Source: [Eubacterium] cellulosolvens LD2006
GTDB taxonomy: Bacteria; Bacillota; Clostridia; Lachnospirales; Lachnospiraceae
Length of the DNA: 64,000 nucleotides
Direction of reading: 5' to 3'
Assembly: GCF_000621585.1 (NCBI RefSeq)
Contig: NZ_JHXY01000010.1
Location: 62,001 to 126,000, forward strand
Below are positions 34,244 to 44,185 of the stretch, in pieces; the first letter of the stretch is position 1; the number at the start of each line of letters is the position of its first letter. A program made the position numbers and the translations under genes. The notes below the pieces were generated by a model. It saw nothing but the letters and a program-made list of their open reading frames with translations. It had not been told where the DNA came from and did not search any database.

Positions 34244-37200
34244 ATGTACCGTAAAGTCGATACGAACCTGAATTTCGTGGAGAACGAGAACAGAACCGGG
34301 AAATTCTGGGAAGAGAACAAAATTTTTGAGAAAAGTGTAAAGAAGAACGAAGGACATCCTATGTATATGTTCTATGACGGCCCGCCGACCGCGAACGGAA
34401 AGCCGCACATCGGACATGTACTTACCCGTGTAATCAAGGATATGATTCCGCGTTACCGCACCATGAAGGGGTATGAGGTTCCGCGTAAAGCCGGATGGGA
34501 TACTCACGGACTCCCGGTAGAGCTGGAAGTTGAGAAAGAGATCGGAATCGAGGGAAAGGATGAAATCGAAGCATACGGTATCGAGCCTTTCATCGGTAAA
34601 TGTAAAGAATCCGTGTGGAAATACAAGGGTATGTGGGAGCAGTTCTCCCATAAAGTCGGTTTTTGGGCTGACATGGATGACCCTTATGTAACATATGATG
34701 ACAATTTCATCGAGTCCGAGTGGTGGGCGCTCAAGGAGATCTGGAAGAAAGGTCTTCTCTACAAGGGATTCAAGGTTGTTCCTTACTGCCCGAGCTGCGG
34801 TACGCCGCTGTCCTCTCACGAGGTTGCACAGGGATACAAGACACTCAAAGACCGCACAGCAGTTGTGCGCTTTAAAGTAAGCGGTGAGGACGCGTACTTC
34901 CTCGCATGGACCACAACGCCGTGGACGCTTCCGTCCAACATCGGTCTCTGCGTGAACCCGGACGACGACTACGCAAAAGTAAAATGTGTCGATGGATACA
35001 CCTATTACATGGCAGTCGCTCTTCTGGACAAGGTTCTCGGACCGCTGGCAGAAGAGGGAGAGAAGGCCTACGAGATTCTCGAGACCTTCAAGGGAATTGA
35101 TCTCGAGCACAAAGAGTACGAGCCGCTGTATCAGTGCGCGGCGGATGCTGCTGCAAAGCAGCACAAGAAAGCGTTCTTCGTGTACTGCGATTCCTACGTA
35201 ACTATGACAGACGGTACCGGTATCGTTCATATCGCGCCGGCCTTCGGTGAAGACGATGCCCGTGTCGGAAGAAAATACGACGCTCCGTTCGTACAGATGG
35301 TGGATGACAAAGGCTGCCTGAGACCGGAAACCGGTAAATTCGCAGGCATGCGCTGCAAGCCAACGGCTGCAGAGGTAAAAGAGGGCGCTGTGAGCGCGGA
35401 TCCGGAGGTACTCAAGGATCTCGACGAGAGAGGCATCCTCTTCTCCGCTCCGAAGGTAGAGCACGATTATCCGCACTGCTGGAGATGCGACACGCCGCTC
35501 ATCTACTATGCAAGAGAGTCCTGGTTCATTAAGATGACGGCTGTTAAGGACGATCTGGTTCGCAACAACAAGGAGATCAACTGGATTCCGCAGACCATCG
35601 GCGAGGGTCGTTTCGGCAACTGGCTGGAGAATATTCAGGACTGGGGTATTTCCAGAAACCGTTACTGGGGAACTCCTCTTCCGGTATGGATCTGCCCGGA
35701 CTGCGGCAAGCAGCACTGCGTGGGATCGAGACAGGAGCTGGCTGAGCTCACCGGAAATCCGGCGAATGAGACCATCGAGCTTCACAGACCTTACGTGGAC
35801 AATGTGACCTTTAAGTGCCCGGACTGCGGCGGTGAGATGCGCAGAGTGCCGGAGGTTATCGACTGCTGGTTTGATTCCGGTGCGATGCCTTACGCACAGC
35901 TTCACTATCCATTTGAGAACAAGGAGCTGTTCGAGAAGGAATTCCCGGCACAGTTCATTTCCGAGGCTGTCGACCAGACACGTGGATGGTTCTATTCCCT
36001 TCACGCGGAGTCCACACTCCTCTTTAATAAGCCGGCATATAAAAATGTAATTGTACTCGGACTCGTCCTCGACGGAGACGGAAACAAGATGTCCAAATCC
36101 AAGGGCAACGCTGTTGAGCCGATGGGTGCCCTGGAGAAATTCGGAGCAGACGCGATCCGTTGGTATTTCTATATCAACAGTTCCCCGTGGCTGCCGAACA
36201 AGTTCCATGACAAAGCAGTAACCGAGTACTCCAGAAGATTCATGGGTACGCTCTGGAATACCTACGCGTTCTGGGTACTTTACGCAAATATCGATAAATT
36301 TGATCCGACAAAATACGAGCTCGACTATGAGAAACTCTCCGTTATGGACAAGTGGCTCCTGTCCCGCATGAATACAATGGTAAAGACAACGGATAACAAT
36401 CTGGAGAATTACCGTATTCCGGAGGCTGCAAAGGCGCTCGAGAGCTTTGTCGATGATATGAGTAACTGGTATGTCAGAAGATCACGTGAGAGATTCTGGG
36501 CGAAGGGCATGGAGCAGGATAAGATCAACGCGTACATGACGCTCTACACCGCGCTGGTTACACTGAGCAAGGCGGCCGCGCCGATGATTCCGTTCATGAC
36601 TGAGGAGATTTACCAGAACCTTGTCCGCACTGTCGACGAGAGCGCCCCGGAGAGTATCCATCTCTGTGACTTCCCGGAGGTCAACGAGGCGTGGATCGAT
36701 GAGAAGCTGGAAGCTTCCATGGATGAGGTTATGCACATTGTTGTTCTCGGCCGTGCCGCAAGAAACGCGTCCGCGATCAAGAACCGCCAGCCGCTGGCAA
36801 AGATGTATGTAAAAGCGGATTTCGCTCTGGACAGCTTCTACACAGAGATCGTCACAGACGAGCTGAATGTAAAAGCGCTGGAGTTCGCGGAGGATCTGAA
36901 GGTCGAGTATTCGATCAAACCGCAGCTGAAGACGGTTGGACCGAAGTTTGGAAAACTGGTCGGAGGCATCCGCAAGGCGCTCGGAGAACTGGATGGAGCA
37001 GCAGCTGTCGCTGAGCTGAACGCAAACGGTGTGATCGCAATCGACGTCAGCGGACAGAAGGTTGAACTGGCAAGAGAAGATCTCCTGATTGAGACCGCGC
37101 AGACCGAGGGCTTCGTGACACAGGCAGATCAGGGCGTAACCGTTATGCTTGACACAGATCTTACGCCGGAACTGATCGAAGAGGGCTTTGTCGCCGAGCT

Positions 37201-37429
37201 GATCAGCAAGATCCAGACCATGCGTAAAGAGGCCGGCTTCGAGGTTATGGACCGCATCAAGGTCTATGCACAGGATAACGAGAAGATCGCTTCTGTACTC
37301 ACAGCAAACAAAGAGAAGATCGCCGGCATTGTTCTGGCTGATGATATCGTCATCGGCGAGAGCACCGGTTATGTAAAAGAGTGGAAGATCAATTCCGAGA
37401 AAGTTGTGCTCGGCGTTGAGAAACAGTAA
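34244..37429 (+). CDS. ileS: Isoleucyl-tRNA synthetase, long (type 2-like) form
   Basis: 1061 residues from ATG 34244, which has AGGAGGAAGACTCA before it; ATG 34220 lacks a good site. Class I motifs: PPTANGKPHIGH (HIGH) and GNKMSKSKGN (KMSKS). The CP1 editing domain (about 190-400) contains the Thr-rich TTPWTLPSN motif. The anticodon-binding region is followed by an extended C-terminus without the zinc finger of the 930-residue type 1 enzymes. Length and C-terminus match the eukaryote-like IleS2 group, often less sensitive to mupirocin; that property is inferred. Charges tRNA-Ile in the cytoplasm. Confidence 0.96.
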   Translation: MYRKVDTNLNFVENENRTGKFWEENKIFEKSVKKNEGHPMYMFYDGPPTANGKPHIGHVLTRVIKDMIPRYRTMKGYEVPRKAGWDTHGLPVELEVEKEIGIEGKDEIEAYGIEPFIGKCKESVWKYKGMWEQFSHKVGFWADMDDPYVTYDDNFIESEWWALKEIWKKGLLYKGFKVVPYCPSCGTPLSSHEVAQGYKTLKDRTAVVRFKVSGEDAYFLAWTTTPWTLPSNIGLCVNPDDDYAKVKCVDGYTYYMAVALLDKVLGPLAEEGEKAYEILETFKGIDLEHKEYEPLYQCAADAAAKQHKKAFFVYCDSYVTMTDGTGIVHIAPAFGEDDARVGRKYDAPFVQMVDDKGCLRPETGKFAGMRCKPTAAEVKEGAVSADPEVLKDLDERGILFSAPKVEHDYPHCWRCDTPLIYYARESWFIKMTAVKDDLVRNNKEINWIPQTIGEGRFGNWLENIQDWGISRNRYWGTPLPVWICPDCGKQHCVGSRQELAELTGNPANETIELHRPYVDNVTFKCPDCGGEMRRVPEVIDCWFDSGAMPYAQLHYPFENKELFEKEFPAQFISEAVDQTRGWFYSLHAESTLLFNKPAYKNVIVLGLVLDGDGNKMSKSKGNAVEPMGALEKFGADAIRWYFYINSSPWLPNKFHDKAVTEYSRRFMGTLWNTYAFWVLYANIDKFDPTKYELDYEKLSVMDKWLLSRMNTMVKTTDNNLENYRIPEAAKALESFVDDMSNWYVRRSRERFWAKGMEQDKINAYMTLYTALVTLSKAAAPMIPFMTEEIYQNLVRTVDESAPESIHLCDFPEVNEAWIDEKLEASMDEVMHIVVLGRAARNASAIKNRQPLAKMYVKADFALDSFYTEIVTDELNVKALEFAEDLKVEYSIKPQLKTVGPKFGKLVGGIRKALGELDGAAAVAELNANGVIAIDVSGQKVELAREDLLIETAQTEGFVTQADQGVTVMLDTDLTPELIEEGFVAELISKIQTMRKEAGFEVMDRIKVYAQDNEKIASVLTANKEKIAGIVLADDIVIGESTGYVKEWKINSEKVVLGVEKQ

Positions 37430-37465
37430 GCTGTTTCCGGCGGATGATGATCTGACAATTTCTTA

Positions 37466-37530
37466 TCTCATAGGAAATTCCTCCGAATTTCCCATGAGGC
37501 AAAACGCTCCGCGGGATGCGCAGCTCGCAG
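37466..37530 (+). repeat. Dispersed repeat copy
   Basis: TCTCATAGGAAATTCCTCCG then AATTTCCCATGAGGC, AAAACGCTCCGCGGGATGCG. It follows ileS. GC-rich hairpins (CTCCCCTCA/TGAGGGG and AGTCCGC/GCGGACT) continue to 37630. Confidence 0.8.
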
Positions 37531-37654
37531 ATGGGAAGATCGCTGCGCGATTCTGCTCGCGCGCCTTTCGTCCGCTGCGCTCCCCTCAGGAGTGAGGGGA
37601 TGGGGGAGTCGAAGTCCGCTTGCGGACTATGTTCCAATTAATAAGTAAGGCGGG

Positions 37655-37762
37655 AGCCGCCGCACGGGTTGCCATACCTATCTGATACCTGACAGGAAGA
37701 AACATACTTTTTCCTAAGGAGCAGTTATAGATAGTATTGCACTGTGCGGCGGTTCTTTTTTT
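37655..37762 (+). ncRNA. Candidate small structured RNA with terminator-forming closing stem
   Basis: About 100 nt closed by an 11-pair stem, AGCCGCCGCAC (37655) with GTGCGGCGGTT (37744), directly followed by CTTTTTTT. Inside, ATAC.TATCT pairs with AGATA.GTAT, then a further stem AGGAAGAA/TTTTTCCT, with AAGGAGCAG on the 3' side. Length, rod shape and the UACCUGACAGG...GGAGCAG elements resemble the small bacterial SRP RNA, but the GGAA tetraloop hairpin expected of SRP RNA is not present, so the identity is open. No promoter is obvious. It precedes glgP and could also be a leader element. Confidence 0.45.
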
Positions 37763-37809
37763 GCGTAAAATGATGAAAATGTCATATAAGCGTGAAATTT
37801 TATATAGAC

Positions 37810-37839
37810 TTAGATTATTTTAAAGATTTGTGGTATTAT
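37810..37839 (+). promoter_or_regulatory. Possible glgP promoter
   Basis: TTAGAT, 18 bp, TATTAT in a very AT-rich stretch. Confidence 0.4.
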
Positions 37840-37901
37840 TAATCATATATATTTTTACAAAAACAGCTGCGATGCAGATGAAATCAGAAAGGGGCATTTG
37901 A

Positions 37902-40379
37902 ATGCTGAAGCCAATCTTTAAAAAAGAGACTTTTAAGAAGGAAGTTAAAGATGAGATAAGGAGATTGTTCCGTACGACTTTAGAGGAGGCTACGAATCAC
38001 CAGATCTATCAGGCTGTATGTTATGTGGCAAAAGATGTCATCATTGATAACTGGATGTCAACGCAGCAGGCAATGAAGGAACAGGATCCGAAGATTGTAT
38101 ACTACATGTCCATGGAGTTTTTGACCGGACGTTATCTGGGCAATAACCTTCTTGCGCTCACTGCTTACGAAGAGGTGAAGCAGGCGCTCGAGGAGATGAA
38201 CATCGATATTGACGCCATCGAGGACGAGGAGAGAGATCCGGCGCTCGGAAACGGCGGTCTCGGACGTCTGGCGGCATGTTTTCTGGACTCCCTCGCGACC
38301 CTCGGCTATTCCGCGTACGGCTGCGGTATCCGTTATCACTACGGTATGTTCAGACAGCAGATCAAGGACGGTTATCAGATTGAACAGCCGGATAACTGGC
38401 TCAAAGACGGCGCCTATCCGTTTGAGTTGAAGAGACCGGAATACGCCAAGGAGATCAAATTCGGCGGCTATGTGGCGGTCGACGTGGACAAGAAGACCGG
38501 AAGGGAGCAGTTCCGTCAGGCGGGCTATCAGAGCGTGCGCGCGATTCCGTATGATCTTCCGATCGTAGGATATAACAACAATGTAGTCAATACGCTCAGA
38601 ATCTGGGACGCCGAGGCGATCAATGATTTTTCCCTCGACTCCTTCGACAAGGGCGATTATCACAAGGCGGTCGAGCAGGAGAACCTGGCGCACACACTGA
38701 CCGAGGTTCTGTACCCGAACGACAATCATATGGCGGGCAAAGAGCTCCGTCTCCGTCAGCAGTATTTCTTTGTTTCTGCGTCCATCCAGACGGCTGTGCA
38801 GAAGTATCTGCGCGACCATGAAGATATTCACAAGCTGTATGAGAAGGCGGTCTTCCATATGAACGACACGCATCCGACGCTTACCGTGCCGGAGCTCATG
38901 CGAATTCTTCTCGACGAGCAGCATCTCGACTGGGATGAGGCGTGGGAGGTTGTACAGAAATCCTGTGCGTACACGAATCACACCATCATGAGCGAGGCTC
39001 TCGAGAAATGGCCGATCGAGCTGTTCTCCAGACTGCTTCCGCGTATCTATCAGATAGTTGAGGAAATCAACCGCAGATTCTGCGAGCAGATTCAGAAGAC
39101 CTATCCGCAGAACGCGGATCAGAAGATCCGCAGCATGGCGATCATCTACGACGGCACCGTGCGGATGGCAAATCTCGCGATCGTCGGCGGATTCTCCGTC
39201 AACGGCGTTGCGAAGCTTCACACGGAGATTCTGAAGAAGAGAGAGCTTAAGGATTTCTACGAACTCTGGCCGGAGAAATTCTGCAACAAGACAAACGGTA
39301 TTACACAGAGACGTTTCCTTCTGCACGGCAACCCTCTACTCGCGGAGTGGGTGACAAACCATGTCGGCGGCGAGTGGGTGACGGATCTGTCCAGACTCAG
39401 CAAGCTGGCGGTCTATGCCGATGATGAAAAGGCACAGGCCGAGTTCATGAATATCAAGTATAAGAACAAGGTTCGTCTTGCGAAATACATCCTTGAGAAC
39501 AACGGCGTGGAAGTAGATCCGAGATCCATCTTCGACGTGCAGGTCAAGAGACTTCACGAGTACAAGCGCCAGCTTCTGAACATCCTCCATGTGATGTATC
39601 TGTACAATAAGATTAAGGAGCATCCGGAGCTTCCGTTCTATCCGAGAACATTTATCTTCGGCGCGAAGGCGAGCGCGGGATATGAGCGCGCGAAGAAGAT
39701 CATCAAGCTGATCAACAATGTGGCCGAGGTCATCAATAACGACGTCTCGATCAAGGGCAAGATCAAGGTCGTATTCATTGAGGATTACAGGGTCAGCAAC
39801 GCCGAGTGGATCTACGCGGCAGCAGATGTCTCCGAGCAGATTTCCACAGCGTCCAAGGAGGCGTCCGGTACAGGTAACATGAAGTTCATGCTGAACGGCG
39901 CGCTCACCCTCGGAACGCTCGACGGAGCCAATGTGGAGATTGTCGAGGAGGTCGGCGAAGAAAATGCGTTTATCTTCGGACTCTCCGCGGATGAAGTCAT
40001 CGAGTACGAGAGAAACGGCGGCTATGATCCGATGCAGTACTTCAACAGTGATGCGGACATCCGAAATGTGCTGATGCAGCTCATCAACGGAAAATATTCC
40101 GTCGGCGACATGGAGCTGTTCCGGGATCTGTACAATTCTCTGCTCTATCCGCAGGGAGGCAACCGCGCGGATGTATACTTCATCCTTGCAGATTTCAAAG
40201 CCTATGCGGTTGCGCAGGAGAGAGTATCCGCGAGATATCTGCATGAGGAAGAGTGGGCGAAGAGCGCGATCCTCAATATCGCGCACGCCGGCAAATTCAG
40301 CTCTGACAGAACGATTGAGGAGTATGCGAAAGAGATCTGGAAGATGGAACCGATCACGGTCAGAGACGAGAGTGTCTGA
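37902..40379 (+). CDS. glgP: Glycogen/maltodextrin phosphorylase (GT35)
   Basis: 825 residues, full family length. Releases glucose-1-phosphate from alpha-1,4-glucans with pyridoxal phosphate as cofactor. Recognisable motifs: YYMSMEFLTGRYLGNNL near the N-terminus, NDTHPTL, and the PLP-lysine segment EASGTGNMKFMLNGAL, followed by GTLDGANVEI. AAAGGGG precedes ATG. Regulatory phosphorylation sites of the animal enzyme are not present. Its product feeds the phosphohexomutase at 61.9 kb; the GH13 enzyme at 59.1 kb acts on similar alpha-glucans. Confidence 0.97.
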   Translation: MLKPIFKKETFKKEVKDEIRRLFRTTLEEATNHQIYQAVCYVAKDVIIDNWMSTQQAMKEQDPKIVYYMSMEFLTGRYLGNNLLALTAYEEVKQALEEMNIDIDAIEDEERDPALGNGGLGRLAACFLDSLATLGYSAYGCGIRYHYGMFRQQIKDGYQIEQPDNWLKDGAYPFELKRPEYAKEIKFGGYVAVDVDKKTGREQFRQAGYQSVRAIPYDLPIVGYNNNVVNTLRIWDAEAINDFSLDSFDKGDYHKAVEQENLAHTLTEVLYPNDNHMAGKELRLRQQYFFVSASIQTAVQKYLRDHEDIHKLYEKAVFHMNDTHPTLTVPELMRILLDEQHLDWDEAWEVVQKSCAYTNHTIMSEALEKWPIELFSRLLPRIYQIVEEINRRFCEQIQKTYPQNADQKIRSMAIIYDGTVRMANLAIVGGFSVNGVAKLHTEILKKRELKDFYELWPEKFCNKTNGITQRRFLLHGNPLLAEWVTNHVGGEWVTDLSRLSKLAVYADDEKAQAEFMNIKYKNKVRLAKYILENNGVEVDPRSIFDVQVKRLHEYKRQLLNILHVMYLYNKIKEHPELPFYPRTFIFGAKASAGYERAKKIIKLINNVAEVINNDVSIKGKIKVVFIEDYRVSNAEWIYAAADVSEQISTASKEASGTGNMKFMLNGALTLGTLDGANVEIVEEVGEENAFIFGLSADEVIEYERNGGYDPMQYFNSDADIRNVLMQLINGKYSVGDMELFRDLYNSLLYPQGGNRADVYFILADFKAYAVAQERVSARYLHEEEWAKSAILNIAHAGKFSSDRTIEEYAKEIWKMEPITVRDESV

Positions 40380-40495
40380 GAAGTGTCCGCGCAGATGACA
40401 GTATTACAAAGTCTGAGATGTGAGGGGGATCAGAGTCACGGCGGCAGGTTTTGCCGGCTATTTGGCGAATGATGTACGAAAAGATAACAGAAATG

Positions 40496-40552
40496 GGCAG
40501 GCTGGGATTCGCAAAGATGGGCGAAATCTTCGGCTTGCCCTTTCTTTTATGC
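40496..40552 (+). terminator. Possible glgP terminator
   Basis: GGGCAGGC and GCTTGCCC enclose an imperfect stem, then TTTCTTTT. Confidence 0.65.
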
Positions 40553-40557
40553 GAATT

Positions 40558-40585
40558 TTGTAATAATATAGAGGTGTTGTACAAT
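40558..40585 (+). promoter_or_regulatory. Promoter of the TPR/AAA gene
   Basis: TTGTAA, 16 bp, TACAAT; leader of about 80 nt. Confidence 0.6.
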
Positions 40586-40671
40586 CGGGTTTACGGGGAT
40601 AGTCTACCCTGACGGCGGTGCCGGTGCCCGCGGACACAAGGATAATGATGAACAACAGGAGGCGATGAACC

Positions 40672-43188
40672 TTGGATAAAGAGGAATACCGTCAGAAATT
40701 AGACGAGCTGACCGGATATGTCGGAGATAAGGATTATGAGAACGCTCTTCAGATTGTCAATTCGATCGACTGGAGAAGAGTCAAAAACATAAACACTCTG
40801 AGTATGGTGGCTGAAGTCTATGAAATAAACAAAGATTACAAGAAGGCCAAAGAGATTCTCATTCTTGCGCGCGGCCGCGCGTCAATCGGGAAGAATATAC
40901 TGTACCGTCTTGTTGAGGTATGCCTCAAGCTCGGCGATACGGATGACGCTGAGAAATACTTTAAAGATTTCTCCAAGGTTGCCAGAAATGATAATTCCCG
41001 CTGCGTACTGCAGTACAAGCTGTACAAGGCAAAGAATGCTCCGATCGAGGCGCAGATCGATGTGCTGGAGGAGTACAGGGAGCGCGAATACACGGAGAAA
41101 TGGGCGTATGAGCTCGCTCTTCTGTATGCGAAATCCGGAAACAGTAAGAAATGCGTGGAGGCCTGCGACGATCTGATCCTCTGGTTCAGCGAGGGAGAGT
41201 ATGTGTACAAGGCGATGGAACTGAAGCGCCAGTACGAGGAACTCAGTCCCAGCCAGCAGCAGGCCTACGCGTCGATGAAGGGACTCTATGATCCGAGAGT
41301 CGGAGCCTTTGCGGCTGCCGCGGCTCAGACCGTGAAAGGGACGGAATCGGTGACGGACCGTGAGGAAGACGGGGAGGATGACGATCTTCGCAAGTCTGCC
41401 GCCGGGGCGCTGACGCTGACAGAGAGTCCGGCGAGTGTCGCGCATAAGGCTCTGGAAGGGGAAGATACCCGGATGATGGACACGCAGGACTTTAATCTCG
41501 AAGAGTTCCTGAAAGAGACGGCCGGAGCGCTTTCCGACGAGATTTTCGGTCAGGAACCGGCTGACGAAAAGACAGATGCAGCCGGAGCGGAAAATGCGGA
41601 GACAAGTGTGGCTGAGAACGGTACGGAAAGCGCAGAGGCGAATCCATCTGACGGGGAATCAGAGCAGGATGCGTCTGCCCAACCTGCGGAAAACGCCCGG
41701 GGGGATGCTGCTGTGGATGAGTCTGAAGCTGTAAAGGACGGGGAAGATACAGAAGAACCGGATACATCCGTGAAAGCCGGAGAAGGTCCGCAGACGGAAG
41801 CGTCAGCGGAGGATGCTTCCGAAGCGGGAGGACAGGAAGTGAGTGATCAGGAAAACGGCGTGGAGACAGAGAATGTTCTGGCTCAGGCTGTACTGGAAGA
41901 AATAGAATCAACCGAGGAAAAGGCGGATATCGGAGGCGCGACAGCAGAGTTAAGCCGCAGCCTGGAAGCGCTTCTCGGCTCACAGATCCGTGAGTCGCAG
42001 GAAAACGCCGAGGAGAAGGAGAAGCGAGACGCCGAGAAGCTGAAGAGTGCCGTTGCCGCACTGGAAAGCCTCACGGCGGGAACGAGCACGGAAAATGCCG
42101 GAGAGGACGCCTCCTCGTCCGAGGAGGCGTCCGGCGAGTCGGAAGAAGATCTCGTCGTGCGTGAGCTTGAGCAGGAAGATCTCTCCACGGACGTTCCGGC
42201 CAACGAGTCGGAGAACGCTGTCGTGGCGGATCCGGCTCCGGAAAAAGAAGAACCGGCGGCAAAGAACGGCGTGAACTATAATGAGGAACTGGAGGTTCCG
42301 GATCCGGAACCGACACAGCAGGAGAAGAAATCGAGAACGATCCCGCTCAATACCATCGGACAGAATACAGTACCGATTTCGATCGACAAGATTCTCAGCG
42401 AAGAGACGCCGGAGGAGCGAAGGATCCGTATTCTTAACAAAGCAAAGCCGACGCGTATGAACGAAGAGCAGAGAAAGATCTTCACGTATTTCGCGAGAAT
42501 ACCGGGAATGGACGGACAGATCCTCGACGCGATCAACAGTGTCTACGAACACGCCGGTGAGAGAACTTCTCTTCACGGAAATATTGCCGTGATGGGAGCG
42601 GAGGGAACCGGTAAGTCCAGACTCGCCAGAGGACTTGTTATGACGATGTGCAAAGATCTCGGACTTGAGGCCGCAAAGGTGGCGCGCATCACAGGAGAGG
42701 AATTAAATCAGAAAGATCCCGCGAAGGTTGTTTCCATGATGGCCGGCGGTTTCCTGATGGTAGAGAAAGTGTCCGGGATGAACGAAGAGACGCTTGAGAA
42801 GCTGAATCAGGCGATGGAATTCCGTACAGACTGCATGATTATGATCATCGAGGATGACAAGGCGCAGATGCGCGGCTTCCTCAAGAAACATCCGCAGTTC
42901 GGCGCAAAATTCGACCGCGTCATCTCCGTTCCGGTATTCACAAACGACGAGCTGATCACCTTTGCGCGGACGTATGCGGTTGAGAACGGCTGTAAGATCG
43001 ACGATCTTGCGATCCTCGCGCTCTACACGATGATCGGAAACATACAAACGGAGGAAGAGCCGGTCACAATCTCGACGGTGAAGCGGATGGTTGACGGTGC
43101 AATTCACAGGGCCACCAGAGGACGGAGACGCAAGAAGAACACGTCCAAAGACAAATGGACCATACTTCATGAAAAGGACTTTGGCTGA
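40672..43188 (+). CDS. Large TPR-like and AAA-like protein of unknown function
   Basis: 838 residues from TTG 40672 (AGGAGG 8 bp upstream; the nearby ATG is out of frame). Three parts: helical TPR-like repeats (about 1-190); a very acidic, Ala/Glu/Ser-rich, probably disordered stretch (about 215-545); a short linker with basic residues; and a C-terminal AAA domain (about 600-815). Walker A is GAEGTGKS (about 642-649). The Walker B position reads FLMVEKV, lacking the Asp. The following FLKKHPQFGAKFDRVISVPVF resembles the CbxX/SpoVK-type arginine-finger region. It ends in a basic tail (RGRRRKKN). It overlaps rsmA by 20 bp. Function not recognised; a scaffold or remodelling protein is possible. 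Confidence 0.8.
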   Translation: MDKEEYRQKLDELTGYVGDKDYENALQIVNSIDWRRVKNINTLSMVAEVYEINKDYKKAKEILILARGRASIGKNILYRLVEVCLKLGDTDDAEKYFKDFSKVARNDNSRCVLQYKLYKAKNAPIEAQIDVLEEYREREYTEKWAYELALLYAKSGNSKKCVEACDDLILWFSEGEYVYKAMELKRQYEELSPSQQQAYASMKGLYDPRVGAFAAAAAQTVKGTESVTDREEDGEDDDLRKSAAGALTLTESPASVAHKALEGEDTRMMDTQDFNLEEFLKETAGALSDEIFGQEPADEKTDAAGAENAETSVAENGTESAEANPSDGESEQDASAQPAENARGDAAVDESEAVKDGEDTEEPDTSVKAGEGPQTEASAEDASEAGGQEVSDQENGVETENVLAQAVLEEIESTEEKADIGGATAELSRSLEALLGSQIRESQENAEEKEKRDAEKLKSAVAALESLTAGTSTENAGEDASSSEEASGESEEDLVVRELEQEDLSTDVPANESENAVVADPAPEKEEPAAKNGVNYNEELEVPDPEPTQQEKKSRTIPLNTIGQNTVPISIDKILSEETPEERRIRILNKAKPTRMNEEQRKIFTYFARIPGMDGQILDAINSVYEHAGERTSLHGNIAVMGAEGTGKSRLARGLVMTMCKDLGLEAAKVARITGEELNQKDPAKVVSMMAGGFLMVEKVSGMNEETLEKLNQAMEFRTDCMIMIIEDDKAQMRGFLKKHPQFGAKFDRVISVPVFTNDELITFARTYAVENGCKIDDLAILALYTMIGNIQTEEEPVTISTVKRMVDGAIHRATRGRRRKKNTSKDKWTILHEKDFG

Positions 43189-44077
43189 TTTGAAGAAAGA
43201 ACCATGGCTGGGCACACCGGCCAAAACAATTGAAATACTGCAGAAATACGGATTCCGCTTTCAGAAAAAATTCGGACAGAACTTTCTGATCGATCCGCAT
43301 GTACTTGAAAAAATTGTCCGTGCGGCTGACATCGGTGAGGATGACTGTGTCATGGAAATCGGACCGGGTATCGGGACGCTGACCCAGTATCTCGCGCGGT
43401 ACGCGAGAGAGGTCTTTGCGGTGGAGATTGACCGGAACCTGATTCCGATTCTCACAGAGGATACACTGAAGGACTGGGACAACGTCACGGTGATCAACGA
43501 GGATTGTCTCAAGGTGGATATGAAGCGGCTTGTCGATGAACACAACGACGGTAAGCCGGTTAAAGTCGTTGCAAACCTTCCGTACTACATCACGACTCCG
43601 ATTCTGATGGAACTGCTTGAAAAACACGTTCCCTTCGAGTCGATCACGGTCATGGTACAGAAAGAAGTCGCAGACCGTATGCAGGCGGCACCGGGGTCAA
43701 AGGATTACGGCGCTCTGTCTCTCGCGGTTCAGTATTACACGATGCCGGAGATTATGGCGATTGTACCGCCGAACTGCTTTATTCCGAGACCGAATGTCGG
43801 CAGTGCTGTCATCCGGCTGACAGGGCGGACGGAGGAGAACAGGGTTTGCGTGAAAGACGAACATCTGATGTTCCGGCTGATCCGCGCGTCCTTCGCGCAG
43901 AGGAGAAAAACGCTGATGAACGGTCTTCGCAACAGCGCGGAACTGGAGTTCACGAAAGAGGAAATCGAAGAGGCGATCAGAGGCTGCGGTCTGCCGGCCG
44001 GTGTGAGGGGAGAGGCGCTCACGCTGGAGCAGTTTGCGCAGCTTTCGGATTGCTTGGGAAGTGTCGAAGGAGGCTGA
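43169..44077 (+). CDS. rsmA: 16S rRNA dimethyladenosine transferase
   Basis: 302 residues. Uses S-adenosylmethionine to dimethylate two adjacent adenines near the 3' end of 16S rRNA (KsgA). Motifs: KKFGQNFLID, MEIGPGIGTLTQ (SAM site), and the catalytic NLPYYITTPI. ATG 43169 overlaps the previous gene by 20 bp and has no clear ribosome binding site, so translation is probably coupled to that gene; TTG 43190 is an alternative. C-terminal helical domain complete (RKTLMNGLR). Confidence 0.96.
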   Translation: MKRTLADLKKEPWLGTPAKTIEILQKYGFRFQKKFGQNFLIDPHVLEKIVRAADIGEDDCVMEIGPGIGTLTQYLARYAREVFAVEIDRNLIPILTEDTLKDWDNVTVINEDCLKVDMKRLVDEHNDGKPVKVVANLPYYITTPILMELLEKHVPFESITVMVQKEVADRMQAAPGSKDYGALSLAVQYYTMPEIMAIVPPNCFIPRPNVGSAVIRLTGRTEENRVCVKDEHLMFRLIRASFAQRRKTLMNGLRNSAELEFTKEEIEEAIRGCGLPAGVRGEALTLEQFAQLSDCLGSVEGG

Positions 44078-44185
44078 GGGGATCGCGGAAGTGATTCCGG
44101 GATGCCGGCGCTCGTACGGCTGCGATCTCCGTAAGGAGCGAGGGGCGATGAGCCATAGGAAAAAGTCCAGAGAGGAGAGAGGGAT

